The notes below the pieces were generated by a model. That model was not told the DNA's origin, searched no databases, and saw only the letters and a list, made by a program, of their open reading frames with translations. From NCBI GenBank assembly GCA_963930655.1, contig OZ005619.1:992001-1056000 (forward strand): a stretch of 64,000 bases of DNA, given 5' to 3'. This DNA is from Myrica gale. Lineage: Eukaryota; Streptophyta; Magnoliopsida; Fagales; Myricaceae. This document shows, piece by piece, positions 52,301-63,485 of the stretch (within the stretch, counting starts at the first letter, position 1; every line of letters starts with the position of its first letter). The position numbers were made by a program, and so were the translations under genes.

Positions 52301-55300
52301 TAGGGATCTGATAACCTCTTCCTGATCTTATATTCTTCCTCTACTGGGGAGGTATTGGTGGTTAACAGATTGGTTTTTTATCCCCTATGCTTAGAGTCCA
52401 ATAGTTAACACATAACATGAAAACCTTAATTGGACTTATAAGAAAAATGAAAACCTTAATTGGACACTAATGCAAGAAGTTAGGCCATCTATAAGCTTTG
52501 GGTGCACCTTATTACAGAACCATATAATATTTCAGATGCTAGCACACATTTGAATAGTGACAAGGTATTCTCTGACTTTTGAAGAATTTTAGTTTGAATA
52601 AAAAGGGGACGTCATACAATACTCACCATAGATACTTACCATTTTTCTAAAAGCAAATGAATATTTACCACCAAATGTGGGGAATCGTTGGGTGATAAAC
52701 AAATCACTTAAGCATCCCAATCAATATACTAGAAGGCTTAGCATGAAATTATGATAGCAGGGGCCAGAATCGCAACATCTTGAAAAGTTCAAGGAAATAT
52801 TGCAGGTCCTCTTCCTTGGTCTCTTCTCTGAAAAAATTTGAACTGCAGTTTGTTTGAGCAAATTAAAAAATGACTTAAGTATTCCGATCGATATTGTTGG
52901 CTTCAATCTGTGGTTTGTTTGAAAAAAAAGAATACTCGCTCCAAATCTAGGAATTTGAAGTGTTGAGGCACCATCCATGAAACTACATCATCTAGGGGAG
53001 GACGCAAACTATGGTACAATGGTCTGGCACTGTGTCTGTCTGATTTATGTTTAAAAACTAACATTTTCTCGCTGACAATCCATACATAAGTTCAGGGCAA
53101 AAAGTCTTGGAAAAGTTTAGGAATATTTCATGCAAAAGAAACCTAAAATAGAAAATAACATAGCATCTATATAGGAAGAAAGACAGAACATAACAGTGGA
53201 CTTCAGCTATGGTAAAACGATGCAAAGCAAAACAGGAACTTACATGACTAGCGAGCATGTATAATAGCAAGTAATATGCAGCACCTGCCCAAGCAGTTTG
53301 AGCAAAGACTCCTGCTGTCCTTTTAAGTTCTGATGTTAAAGGTATGATCCGAATAAATCTGGGAAAATATTGAAGCAAGACAATGAAAAACAAGGCCTGT
53401 TTTGTAGCCAGCACATCTGAACCATCTGAACTATGAAGGAACCTCCAAACCACAATCTGCACAGTTTTGAGAGGAAGATTCAGTCTAGATGTTCCTTTAC
53501 ACACTTTTCAGGATTGTCGCACATCTTAAAGCTGCAATAAACAATCATACTATATGGACATATTCACTATATGTGGAAAACCTATCATGAAATGGGGCCC
53601 AACAATTCCAGGCTCATCTTGTCTGAAAACTCTAGCAAGAACACACGTGCATCTGGGCCTGCCAGTAGAGACTAGTAAAAGGGACTATAGATGCTTTGTA
53701 CCATTTAGATTAGGTGTTTAAATAGGAAGAAGCTCCATGCATCCGACCCAAAAACTTAATCCATTACGTGGAGAAACCAAAAAGTACATAGAACCATATC
53801 AAACATGATACTCAAAGAATATGAGACTTCTGCTAACATCCTTTTCACCCAAGCCCAATAGAAATCATCCAAACCAAGCACAGACGAACAGGATCAACTG
53901 AACAGAGACCAACAGGCCCAGCAATGGAGCTGAAGAACAAATAAAGAAGCAACAAAAACACTTAAATACCATGTTAGAGGCCGAACTAACACACACTTAT
54001 CAAACACAAAAGACCCTTTTCTGATTTGGTGTCTCATAGGTGCAGATGAACACATTATTCTTGAAAGCACATGGAAAACATTAATACATATCCAACAAGT
54101 CATGAAATACTTTATCTAGCACAGGAAGAGCAATTTCAGAGTTAGAACAAAAATCTCCAAATATGGTAAAAGATATATTCAAGAAGAATGGAGCACCTCA
54201 TGTTACGCAAAGGCGTATGAAGAACAGGACGAGATTATTTCAAAAAGAACAGAATAAGTGTCATCAAAATGATATGAAGCAACAAGGCCGGGTGCAAGAC
54301 CACAGAAAGAGCAAAGGATTTCAGACTTACCAAGTGAGCTATTGATTTCATATCAGAAAAGTGAATTGTGATGTACTAGACACAAGAGCAACAGATAATA
54401 CAAGAAACCCTGTAGACCGTTATGAAGTGTGTGTAAGCAGCAAATTTGCATAGGAAAAGTATAAAACAGGGAAAATAAGTAATAACCCTTGAGTAGTGGT
54501 CGAAATGCAATCACAAGGAAACAACAGTAAGCTCAACTGTTTACTTGAGAAATTTGGCACTACAAATGCACGATGTCAAACAGCATGCAGAAAAAAGATA
54601 CAAATGCAAACAAAGTTAGGACTCTGGTAAATGAATGAGGTGGAAGCATGCAATCTACTGAATGAATAACTAGAATCAAAGTATGACAAAATTGTAAACC
54701 TGTGGTAGGGGTAGCACAGAAAGAAAATCAACGATAAAGTAGTGCCGCAAATACCGCCTGGCAATTTGTGCAGGATCTATCACAAGTTCACCCCGTCCAA
54801 AAACCAGAGATGATGGGGCAATAAAGGCTGTCCGGAACTGGAGAGCCATGTGTATGAGGAAAAAAGAATCGAAAATTGTCCGCAATGTAGTCACTGTGAT
54901 TGCTAACTTACGATCTATACCAATGCAATCGAATGATTGATTAATGACTGGCAGATAGTAAAACAGAGGGTCCACTGATACAGCCAAAATACATGATATG
55001 ACAGAGAGTTTATTCCACAACAAGAGGAATTTGTCTTGAGGGTCAAATATCTTCTTCTCTGAAACTTTAAGATCTTCTGGGAACACCGCCCGAGAAACCC
55101 CAAATTTAAGAGATCGGCCAAACGTCAAAAGTCCTTCGGATCCCTTTCTCATTCCTCTCTTAAAAGATCTGGATGTTCCATCTCTTTTAGGAGCAGCACG
55201 ACGAAATCCCTCTACATTAAATCCACATTTATTCACTCCAGCATCAGATGATGACGATATTGTAGAGTCCAAGTCATCCAACCTGAAACACATAGCACCA

Positions 55301-56230
55301 CAGTACACAAATTGAGAGTTTTTCGTATTTTAGCGGCGAAGAAGTGTACCTCATACAAATTAGAATCATGAGCCTTAAAACTTCATCACAATCAATACAG
55401 AGAAGAGAAGGTTACCATTAGACAACAGAATAACCCTGCTTTTTGACATCAACTACAATCCTTTGTATTGCTGAAGCAACATCTAAGTTTATCTTAATTT
55501 TTTAAACTGGTCATTAAAGCAATAAGCAGCTGAAAACCATTGAAATTTGAAGTTTCAAAATACATCAAAACTTGATTGATTCCTCTCATCCCATGAACCA
55601 TGAAAATTTTGGATCATCCATAACATAGCTTACCAAATAAGCTTATACTTTAAGCTATAAATATAAATGGGAACAAGAAGTAACTCAACAGGACATCATT
55701 ATACCGTGTATTTTCTCAAATAAAAAATTCATTCCATTTTTTTTTCCATTTTCAGCTCACTTCCACCAAGTAAAAGCAATCATCGCAGCAAATATGACAT
55801 CCTCTAGCTCAAATTTGCATAACGTGTGTAGAGAGCGATGAATTTATTATTGATTGAAAATAACACCAGCCCCTAGAAAAGATTTATCTGTACTATCGAA
55901 ATTCTTGCTTAATCATGGCCATCATCTGGGAAACAACAAAAAGAACCAAACACACATATGATCGGATTAGGGATACCCAGCCATGTCATGAAGCAAAACT
56001 GCCTTTGCACCCCATGTGTGATACTTATGCTCTCATTGCAGTTTCATAACCTCCAAAATGATCTTTTCACAGAGGACTAACAAAATAGTAAATATTACCA
56101 TAAAAAAAACCTTTTACTTTATTATCCTTTATCAATTTACAGCCATAATAGTGCAAATAACTATTGGGCACCTTACAAACTTCTCGCGTTGACCACCCAT
56201 GGATTGCGACTTGTAACCACAATCCAACAT
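46380..56230 (-). CDS. CNGC: Cyclic nucleotide-gated ion channel, CNGC5/6/9-like (group II)
   Basis: Plasma-membrane cation channel, in plants usually a Ca2+-permeable tetramer regulated by calmodulin. Coding exons: 56230-56172, 55282-54700, 53456-53244, 51002-50722, 48643-48532, 48143-47907, 47081-46380; phases close, 728 aa. The small first exon (MLDCGYKSQ..) ends EKFV and joins RLDDLDS across a split Arg. Next come the basic N-terminus (SFKRGMRKGSEG), the S1-S6 region, the pore segment WWGLQNLSTLGQG and the C-linker (RRYDQYKWLETRGVDEE). The nucleotide-binding domain carries VPLFENMDERLLDAICERL and YIVREGDPVDEMLFIIRG. An IQ motif (FIQAAWRRYSKRK) follows. Length matches Arabidopsis CNGC5, 6 and 9. 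Introns carry a Copia fragment, a MITE and a mitochondrial-like insert. Confidence 0.95.
47471..47662 (+). pseudogene. Tandem mitochondrial trnfM-like fragments in a CNGC intron
   Basis: 47589-47662 resembles plant mitochondrial tRNA-fMet from end to end: AGCGGG.TAGA, AATTGGTTGACTCATCAG, CTCATAACCTGAAGACT (anticodon CAT), and CAGGTTTGAATCCTGTCCC. The differences I can recall from the mitochondrial gene are mainly G-to-A or C-to-T. A partial copy at 47505-47558 stops at the T arm, and both copies carry the same upstream flank (ACCAAGGAGGATAGTGAAAG), giving a direct repeat of 47471-47558 and 47559-47641. It is best read as a nuclear copy of mitochondrial DNA, duplicated after insertion. The tRNA is unlikely to work. 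Confidence 0.6.
49100..49810. repeat. Repeat with GGTTCGG-like words, possibly a hAT-type remnant
   Basis: This intronic stretch (CNGC intron 4) is rich in variants of CGGTTCGG, GGGCTCGG and their complements. Its right edge, read inward, is GGGCTGTTCAAGATTGGACC, a style of end seen in plant nonautonomous hAT elements. No matching left end is clear. Between lies a GA-rich tract (49370-49600). Confidence 0.3.
49865..49928. repeat. 26-base tandem repeat, about 2.5 copies
   Basis: The unit beginning TCTCATCAACATGCCTAGGG occurs at 49865-49890 and 49891-49916, with a partial third copy to 49928. It is intronic. Confidence 0.9.
50081..50306. mobile_element. MITE, family 1, copy 2
   Basis: Terminal repeats AGGATGTTCGTTTA (left) and, on the opposite strand of the right end, AGGGCACGTTTGTTTA. 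The interior matches the inverse of 3274-3500. A short duplication AGG may flank it. It lies in CNGC intron 4. Confidence 0.7.
51190..52330 (+). mobile_element. Truncated Copia-type LTR retrotransposon (5' LTR plus gag)
   Basis: A primer-binding-site-like word TGGTATCTGAGCC (51614-51626), one change from the usual TGGTATCAGAGCC, follows a putative LTR of about 420 bases. The LTR holds an internal repeat of about 40 bases (51401-51440 and 51475-51515). Downstream is gag: KDQFSTWESKDARIMSWILG, then LNLPRDMLNYLKK and NNKARRFQFEYEIANYSQG. A frameshift near 52150 is followed by more gag-like text (VPASKIAAVQDVHE). No integrase, RT or 3' LTR is present. It sits in CNGC intron 3. Confidence 0.75.
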
Positions 56231-56614
56231 TTTTTACAATTGACAACATAAACCACCTGCAACCAATGAAATAATTCAAATCAGAATGAACTCAAGATTT
56301 TAGGACATCATGATCAATAAAAATCCCTAGATAATTTAACAAATGTGTTCCACAAATACATTACTGATATAGCAGGATAATTAAGAGAGATTGGAACAAG
56401 AAATTCCAAAACTATTTTCCAGAAGGCTACCTATGTGTTTGATGAATTGTCGTATTGACTATGAACATCAAGAACATTAGGACAAACATGATATGCATCA
56501 GTACACATTACTATTGTTGAAATTAAAGGGGGCCAGCCAGCTAGTTAGTAAAAGCAAATATTCATTTTTTTCCATTTTCTGCAAAGCCAAACTTATCTAG
56601 CATCAACATTAAGA

Positions 56615-56911
56615 TCATGTTTGTAAACCAAAATTTTATGGAAAGTTTGGAAATGTTGTAAAAATTGAGGTGGATTAGAGTTTATTGGAATTTGAGAGAA
56701 TGTAGTGAAAAAGTAGAATTGTTTGAGAGTTGGTGAAAAGTGAAGAGAGAGAGAGACGATTTGAGTGGATTTTTTATGTTTATTGTAATGGAAAAAGATG
56801 ATTTGTTGGGGAGAGTTTTTTTTTACTAAAATTTTGAGTTAGTTATGTTTGCAAACTGAATTTTGGAATAGAGAGAAATTTTGGCCAAAATTTTGGTTTG
56901 CAAACATGACC
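56615..56911. mobile_element. MITE, family 2, best-preserved copy
   Basis: Terminal inverted repeats of about 25 bases: the left end begins GATCATGTTTGTAAACCAAA and the right end, read on the other strand, begins GGTCATGTTTGCAAACCAAA. The 3-base word TAA lies directly outside both ends, fitting the target duplication of PIF/Harbinger-type elements. The interior is AT-rich with a GA tract and no coding capacity. Confidence 0.75.
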
Positions 56912-57417
56912 TAAATAGTCTCAATCAGGATCAAGTCGTTTTTCAATCCAATTTAACAAATGTTTCCCTACAGTCACCGAGCAAATCTTGCTATCCCTCG
57001 ACTTATTTCCAGTGAGGACAAAATCCAGGTATTGTCCCTCAAAAGAGGCATTTTGAGACGCAGGCTTACCACCATCCTCTTCAGCTAACTAGCAAGCACC
57101 TGAGCCCACCAAGACAATTCCACCAAGCTGATAGACTGAAGTCTTCTGTCTTAAAAGCATTTTTTCTTTGACATAAGAGCAGCAAAAGCAGCATACAAGT
57201 TTTTCCAAGAAAAACTAAATGATATCATTCTTCACTATCCCAATTATACAGGAATCCATGATAACCTATCAAGAGCAGATGGCTTATTTCAAATAAGACA
57301 TCTAAGTAACCCCTGACCTCGCTTATGACCAGCTGTCCTCCTCATTCATCAGGCAACAAGGAAGCACTCGCAAGGTCTCCACTAAACTGTCACTGTATAA
57401 AGATTTTCATAATAACA

Positions 57418-57617
57418 CAGAAACTTTCATTCCCGATAAAGTTCCCTTTTCACAAAGTAGACACTTTGGACTTCTATCCATATGTCCAAGCCAAAAAGTC
57501 TCAACAAGGTCTCGTGTAAGAAAGCAGAAACTGTCATTCCCGATAAATTTCCCTTTTCACAAAGTAGAGACTTTGGACTTCTATCCATATGTCCAAGCCA
57601 AAAAGTCTCAACAAGAA
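57418..57617. repeat. Tandem duplication, about 107-base period
   Basis: About 92 bases beginning CAGAAACT.TCATTCCCGATA recur at 57418-57509 and 57525-57616, both ending CCAAAAAGTCTCAACAAG. It lies in the CNGC leader intron. Confidence 0.9.
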
Positions 57618-59330
57618 TGATAGTTCTGCGGTTGAAGAAGGTCCCATCCCATAACACGGCTCTCCCACCTCAGTTACCTTAGCCCTAGGTCATGCTATTC
57701 AATGATATTGTAGAAATAGCAGCCTAATGGAACAATTAGTATTGAAAGATGGACGCCTTTTGAAGCATTTGGAGGAAAGGTAACCAAAGCGTATCGTTCC
57801 CGCAATTACTTTGGTATTTTGCTTATACAGCTTTTTTAGGTTATGCAGTAAAAGGGGGACTTAGCTCTGGATCCCCCCCTACTTGCAGAGATGAGTGGGA
57901 TCTGCTTTAGATCATCACCCATGCTCCATCAGCAAGGCCACAACAGCCAAATAACTTTGACAAGGATCAGATATTATCAGTACGAGAGTGAACTGCCGCT
58001 AATACTACTGAGCCACAATTTCACCCCTGGCACCTAGAAACTACTCATGATGGTTCAAAATTCTCTTAGTAGAACAAAAAGCATAGTCATCAAACCTTAA
58101 CAAGAAAGTCATCTGCTGATGACAGGTGCAATAAAAGTAGGCAAAAAGTGATGTTTTATGATCCTCGGCTTGGTTCTTTCCAGACCGCATAGCATTTGTT
58201 TGGCGGCACTTTAACATTCACAATACTTCCAACTGTCCAGTCCTGTTTTCGTCCATCAAAGCCAATATATAGCTCAGACGTTGGAAGTTTTATTAGAATC
58301 TATAACAGGGTGAAGGTGATCCCGCACTCCATTTCCTTTGGAAATGCAGGACGGATAAATGCCCGCATCAATCTTGAGGGCGTCCCCTACTCACCTTTGC
58401 AGGAGGGATGAGAGGATGAGAGAGAAATCATTCAACCTGTAAGATGGAAGAAGAATTACTCTCCTCTCTTCTCTTTACTCTCACTATTTGTTCATCCCTT
58501 ATTCAATTCCTTTGTCAAGAATTGCGGGACAGGAGATTACTCTATGGGCATCCCAGGCTCCATTTCCTACTCAGGGCAGCGCATTAATCCCCAACTTAGA
58601 ACCGTTTTTACTAGCACCAATTTCTATGTCCTGTAACTAAATAACCAAACAGCCCCAACAAAATACAAAAAGAGAAGGCATCTGAATTCATCCTCTTCAA
58701 GGATCTTCTCAACAGAAAAGCCGTGACTTTTACATAATCATTTTCCAACAAAATTCAAATATATTCGCGTCCTCGTTTTTTTTTTTTTTTTCTTTTCTGG
58801 ATACCCAAAATATTATGTTACCACAGCAGCACGTAAAACATGGCTACTCTAGTGCATCGAATTTAAAATCGCATGCTTGCAAAAGCCGATTTCTTCTGCT
58901 TCCCAATTCTTCAAACCATCATCCAACTCTGGCTCTGCCGTTGACCACTAAAATTCACAAACAGAATCGAGAGAACAGAAAGGCGGTAAACACGGCTGAT
59001 TCCTACCAGACGTTCGCATTCAAGATTATCTCTACACTGCTACAAACCTCCAGATTCCCTAAACAGCTGTTTACCTAATCCACACGACACTCAAGCAATT
59101 AAGCTAAACTAAAAACTCAATACTGATGCAAAATCCGATTTATAAATCCAACTATTCGTATAGATGATAACAACTGAGATTGGATAGAAGAGAGAGAGAG
59201 AGAGATTAAAGGGACGTACTGCGATTGTCCTCGGGCTTAGCTCATTGTCTGAAGTTGAGAAAAAAGAAAAGAAAGTTCGGTGGAGAGAGAGAGAGAGAGA
59301 TCTTTCCTGGCGAAAAATAGGCAGTAAGGA

Positions 59331-59755
59331 AAATATTTGGAGTCAAGGACTTTCTATCGAAGTGTGAAATTACTGCATCGACCCCTGCGCCGTTTGTTTG
59401 CGGGTGGTGTCACTGGTGTGGTGAATACCTGAAGGTCCGGTTTAGGCGGTTCGGGTTATTTGGTTCGACTCCTCTGACGGGCGTAACATGCTGCCTTTTG
59501 AGTCAACTCATCTGCCTTCATTTACAGGTTGTAGGATAATGTCCGAGTCAAGAGTGATGGCGGGCACGATGTCTTTTTAATTTCTCTTTTTGTGTTTTAG
59601 GGGACAAAGAAAATTTGTAAAAGGAGGAGATTGATCAAGACGTTTAAGGTCCTACTTGAGCCTATTGATATGTCAAGATTAGTGGAAGATGCGGATTATG
59701 GTACTTGTTCATTTTAAGCTTGTGAATGTGATTAGGAATAATTACATCTTATAGA
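59331..59755 (-). promoter_or_regulatory. Presumed CNGC promoter region
   Basis: Upstream of the CNGC leader. It contains AGTCAA, read as W-box TTGACT on the CNGC coding strand, at 59341-59346, 59501-59506 and 59546-59551. No clear TATA box was identified. Confidence 0.3.
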
Positions 59756-59759
59756 AAAT

Positions 59760-59900
59760 CACTTAGCAACCGCCCATTCGGGTAGTTCAAGTGGTAGCTA
59801 GGAACTCTTGAAATATGGTTTAGGTGCACACTCAGGAGTTCAAATCACCAGTTACATAAAACACTCGTAATTTAAGACTGGTCAGTAGACCGATCAATCC
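59760..59900 (+). mobile_element. SINE-like, tRNA-derived sequence
   Basis: The A-box-like TAGTTCAAGTGGT (59783-59795) and a perfect B-box-like GTTCAAATC (59838-59846) have spacing typical of tRNA-derived SINEs. The sequence does not fold as a tRNA. The 3' end of the element is not defined. Confidence 0.45.
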
Positions 59901-61947
59901 TATTGGGATTTGTTATACCATTGAACTTAACTCGTATAGATATTGTATTAAGTTCATCCAAACCTGATGTTCAAATTTCCCTCGAAATTAAAAAAAATCA
60001 AGTAGCTATCAAGAAAGTGATTTCATCTGTGAAATCTATTTGTTTAATTTTGACCAAGCTTTCTCGTACCTTGCTAATTGCCTACACCAAAATGGCAGAG
60101 ATATGAGATTATCTTTTTATAGAGGGAGAAAGACCCAAGAAAGCGATCTATCTCTAGAGATGCATCTTTTTGGTATTTTGTGAAAATAATGGAGCTGTAA
60201 ACAAAATATGTTTAGAAAGAGATAATTTATCAAATATATTAAATTTTGTGGATTTTTAAAATATATTAAATTTTGAAAGTGTATTTGGAAGAAAAAATTG
60301 TGGATGAAACTATGTACTTAAATTAGCCTTTTTAATTAGATATTACATTTCGATGAGTTTGTTGTTAGTTTTCATATGGTGGGTAGTCAACATCTGAGCC
60401 CCACATCTCCAGCTGTCCAATTCTGTCCGAGATTGTCAGCTATCTGTAATTTGGTGCAGGCACAGCTAGCATTTTCACAAAATTCCCTTTGTTGTATTCA
60501 AATCAAGATACACCAATTACCCTTTTCGAATGATCCAGTGAACATGATCAGCAGGACAACCAAGATTTTGCTCTGTAAATGGCCTGTCTACCCGTTTTAC
60601 ACAGGATGTTAACAAAATTACAAAAGACAGGAAGCCAATTGCTTTTTGTTACCCCTTTTACTTATTAGCTCAACAAATGTATCCCACAGCTCTGAAAACC
60701 TCATCAAAATGCCATGATTGACTGGCGAAGCTAAGAGCTATCACAGCCACAAGCAATTCAAGCTCCAGTCGAATGGCCTGCTTCAGTGATATGCAACCTA
60801 CAAAATGCAGATGCAGCAGCAACCGCATGCTGAATTAGTAGCCCACAAAAATAAGACAAATAAGGCAGTCACATTGGCATCTTGATCAAAAGAGCTGAGT
60901 ATTAATGCATATGTAAATTTCATTAAAAGATAGTTGGAACAATGGATCTATTGGAACTACCTCATAAATAGGAGAACAATTTTCTTCTAGTAAGAGATGA
61001 AAATATCAATGTTCCCAATTTATTGTTAGAAGTATACCTCGCCCAGCTAATATCATAAAATGGGGCAGAAGAACAGTGGGTGGGTAGGTTAACAAGCCGG
61101 TAAAATCTGTCTCAGACAAATGACCATGAAAATGCCGCTTGCGATAAAAGCCACATGGAAGACAGTAAACTGATTCCTATATGTGCTAAAGACAGTAAAC
61201 TGATTCCTATATGTGCTAAAGCAGCAATTCGTCTCAGAAAGAGTACGTGGTTAGCTAATTTATTAGTCTTTAAGAAAAAGATTGGTAACTTTATCCCGTC
61301 ATTTTCCACAGAAAATTGCCATTAATACACTGCTCGCAGAAGAACAAACTGGTTTCAGCTTCACACAACTGAGAAACGAAGCCAGGACATCAAATATGAG
61401 TGAGAAATGTAAACCAGAGCAATGGAAGGAGTACCCTCCATGGGTCAGCATATCCATTATGTTTCTGAAGCGAGAGAGAAACTATCTTTTAGCTTTATTT
61501 ATGCTTCTTTATACTATTGGCAATCAATGCAGTTAGACCATCACTTAAAAACAACATTTAACAAAACATCGAACAGTTCAGGCTTATCTCAAGTTCCAGA
61601 ATTATAAATACTGTATCCTGGAGGGCTGCACATGTATTCATACCATTCTATTTTTTCATTTTTTCTCGAAGACTGAAATTACATTCATTATTCCCTGTAT
61701 CCGTCATCTATAAGAGATAGCTATAACCAGACAACAAAAATGAAAAGAAGGTAGTTACAACTTACAAGCCTAAAAACTTACAAAGATAGCAGATTACAGA
61801 CCAAAGTGAAGCAGTTGTATTAACTGGAAATTAAACTCAAGGGACAGCTGATTTATACCTTCCGGTTTATATTTCTTCAATCGATGTTAAAGGATGAGGG
61901 TATTGAGCCAACAAAATCAAAGAGGAATTGTTACAGTAAATATCTTG
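59901..61947. other. Intergenic, no gene seen
   Basis: AT-rich DNA. The only structured item is a perfect 30-base tandem repeat (unit GACAGTAAACTGATTCCTAT..., 61161-61190 and 61191-61220). No coding region is recognisable. Confidence 0.5.
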
Positions 61948-63485
61948 TCATTGTTGATTGAGCTCATCCGCAATCATGTTTCTAGTCTCACTGCATAGTA
62001 CTTGTGGATCACTTCCTATTATAGGCTTATGAATAACCACTTCCACAGAACCTAAGTTCAAGATCCCCTCCATTCCTGTAGGCATGATATTCCCAGTTCC
62101 CTTAAGGGTAATAGGTACTACTGGAACTTCAGTTTTCGCTGCAACACTGAATGCACCTTTCTACGTACAACAGCAAGATAAGCAATTAATTCCTTGAAAA
62201 TAGTAGCGTTTTAATAGTTTTCCGAAATTTCACATCAAGTATCCTTCCATTAATTTAAAATGAACTGTAAATCGAGAGAGAGAGAATAGAAAGGGTTCAA
62301 ATTGGATATAATAAATCTAGAGATTCTCCACTGATACATCTAACAGCCACAGGGGTGACCTCTCCGTATGAAGCAAGAAAAAGTATAAATGCATATCAAA
62401 TATGGATGATAGAATGTAGCCTATGCAGGATAAGCTAAAGGAAAGAACCACATCTCTTTCCTTTTTGCCCATGATCCTCGGCAGCCTGAAACAGGATGCA
62501 ACTTTCTATTTCAGGTTTCCTAAATGACCATTTCAAAACAGTCCACGTAGATGATAAAAACCATAAAACGAACTAACCTTGAAAGCACCTAATTTTCTAT
62601 CTTTGCTCCGAGTGCCCTCTGGGAAGAAAAAGACAGAGGCCCCCTTCTCTGTAAGATACATACAACGCTTAAGACAGTCCTACATGAGAAAAAGCCAGAA
62701 GAGTTTCATATCAGGGATAATGTAACCTAGACATAGTTAATGGCAGAAACTCTAATCAAGGAAAAGGAGATTGTGGGAGAAGCAGGGAACTACCAACTGG
62801 CTTCTACTGTCCATGCGCCTCAAAGGAATTGCACCCATCAGAAACATAGCCCACCCAATGACGGGATACATGAATATTGAAGTCTTGCTGATGAACTTAA
62901 AGCTTCTTCCAAGAGTGAGAAGAGTATAAATGTCTAGAAAGCTCTGGTGGTTGGAAACGTATACAGCAGGAATATCAGGTGGAGGAAGATTCTCTAATCC
63001 TTTATACTTGATTTTCAAAAACGGAAAGACAGTTAAAGCAGCCCAAGTTTTGGCAATGAAGTGATGAAAGCTTCTTCGGTATCGGTCAAACAAGAGAACA
63101 AATGGATGGGCCACCAGCATCACCATGAACAGAAAGATAGCATTGAAAGCAGTGAGAGAATAAAAGCATATTCCTCTAACCTTTGAGCTCAAGTTATGTT
63201 CTGCACTTCAGAAGTTTAAGAAAAGGAGGGATTAGGCTAATATGCTTGAATATAGAGAGGATAACATCTAGAAAGGCTTTAAGGAGAAACCTGGAAATGA
63301 GTATCCAGCATCAGGGTTTGCAGTTCCAGCAAGTTCAGATCTTACAACTATGTATCTGGACAACTTATTTTTGCTATGCAACTTAGTCTCATGATGAGAT
63401 CTATTTAATTCCTCTTCTGGCCTAAAATAGTGCCAAGATACACAGCCACGCTTGCTTGAAATGCACAAGCAGCTACTTCGAGCAG
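61948..63485 (-). CDS. LPAT1: Plastidial 1-acyl-sn-glycerol-3-phosphate acyltransferase (LPAT1/ATS2-like), 5' end missing
   Basis: Membrane acyltransferase that converts lysophosphatidic acid to phosphatidic acid in plastid glycerolipid synthesis. Exons found: 63485-63291, 63200-62794, 62679-62578, 62160-61948; phases join (Glu split as G|AA between the first two). The first exon reads out of a good acceptor (TTCTGCAG) with no ATG and ends in VVRSELAGTANPDAG, like the transit-peptide junction of Arabidopsis LPAT1, so at least one 5' exon is missing. Downstream are membrane-prone SLTAFNAIFLFMVMLVAHPF, the catalytic NHQSFLD (NHx4D) motif and PEGTRS. The C-terminal exon covers the KGAFSVAAKT and PVVPITLKGTG region. 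All catalytic motifs are intact. Confidence 0.9.

Larger units (their letters stand above)
56231..59330 (-). other. CNGC 5' UTR with a 3 kb leader intron
   Basis: On the minus strand a purine/pyrimidine-rich leader ((CT)n, 59190-59310) ends at a strong donor GTACGT near 59221. A clear acceptor (TTGGTTGCAG) at about 56257 lies 26 bases before the CNGC start codon. The intron between holds a family 2 MITE and a tandem duplication but no gene. The 71-codon frame near 58196 (+) has no recognisable product. Confidence 0.55.

Noticed and set aside
58196..58411. 71-codon plus-strand frame in the CNGC leader intron
   Set aside because: No recognisable product or splice context.
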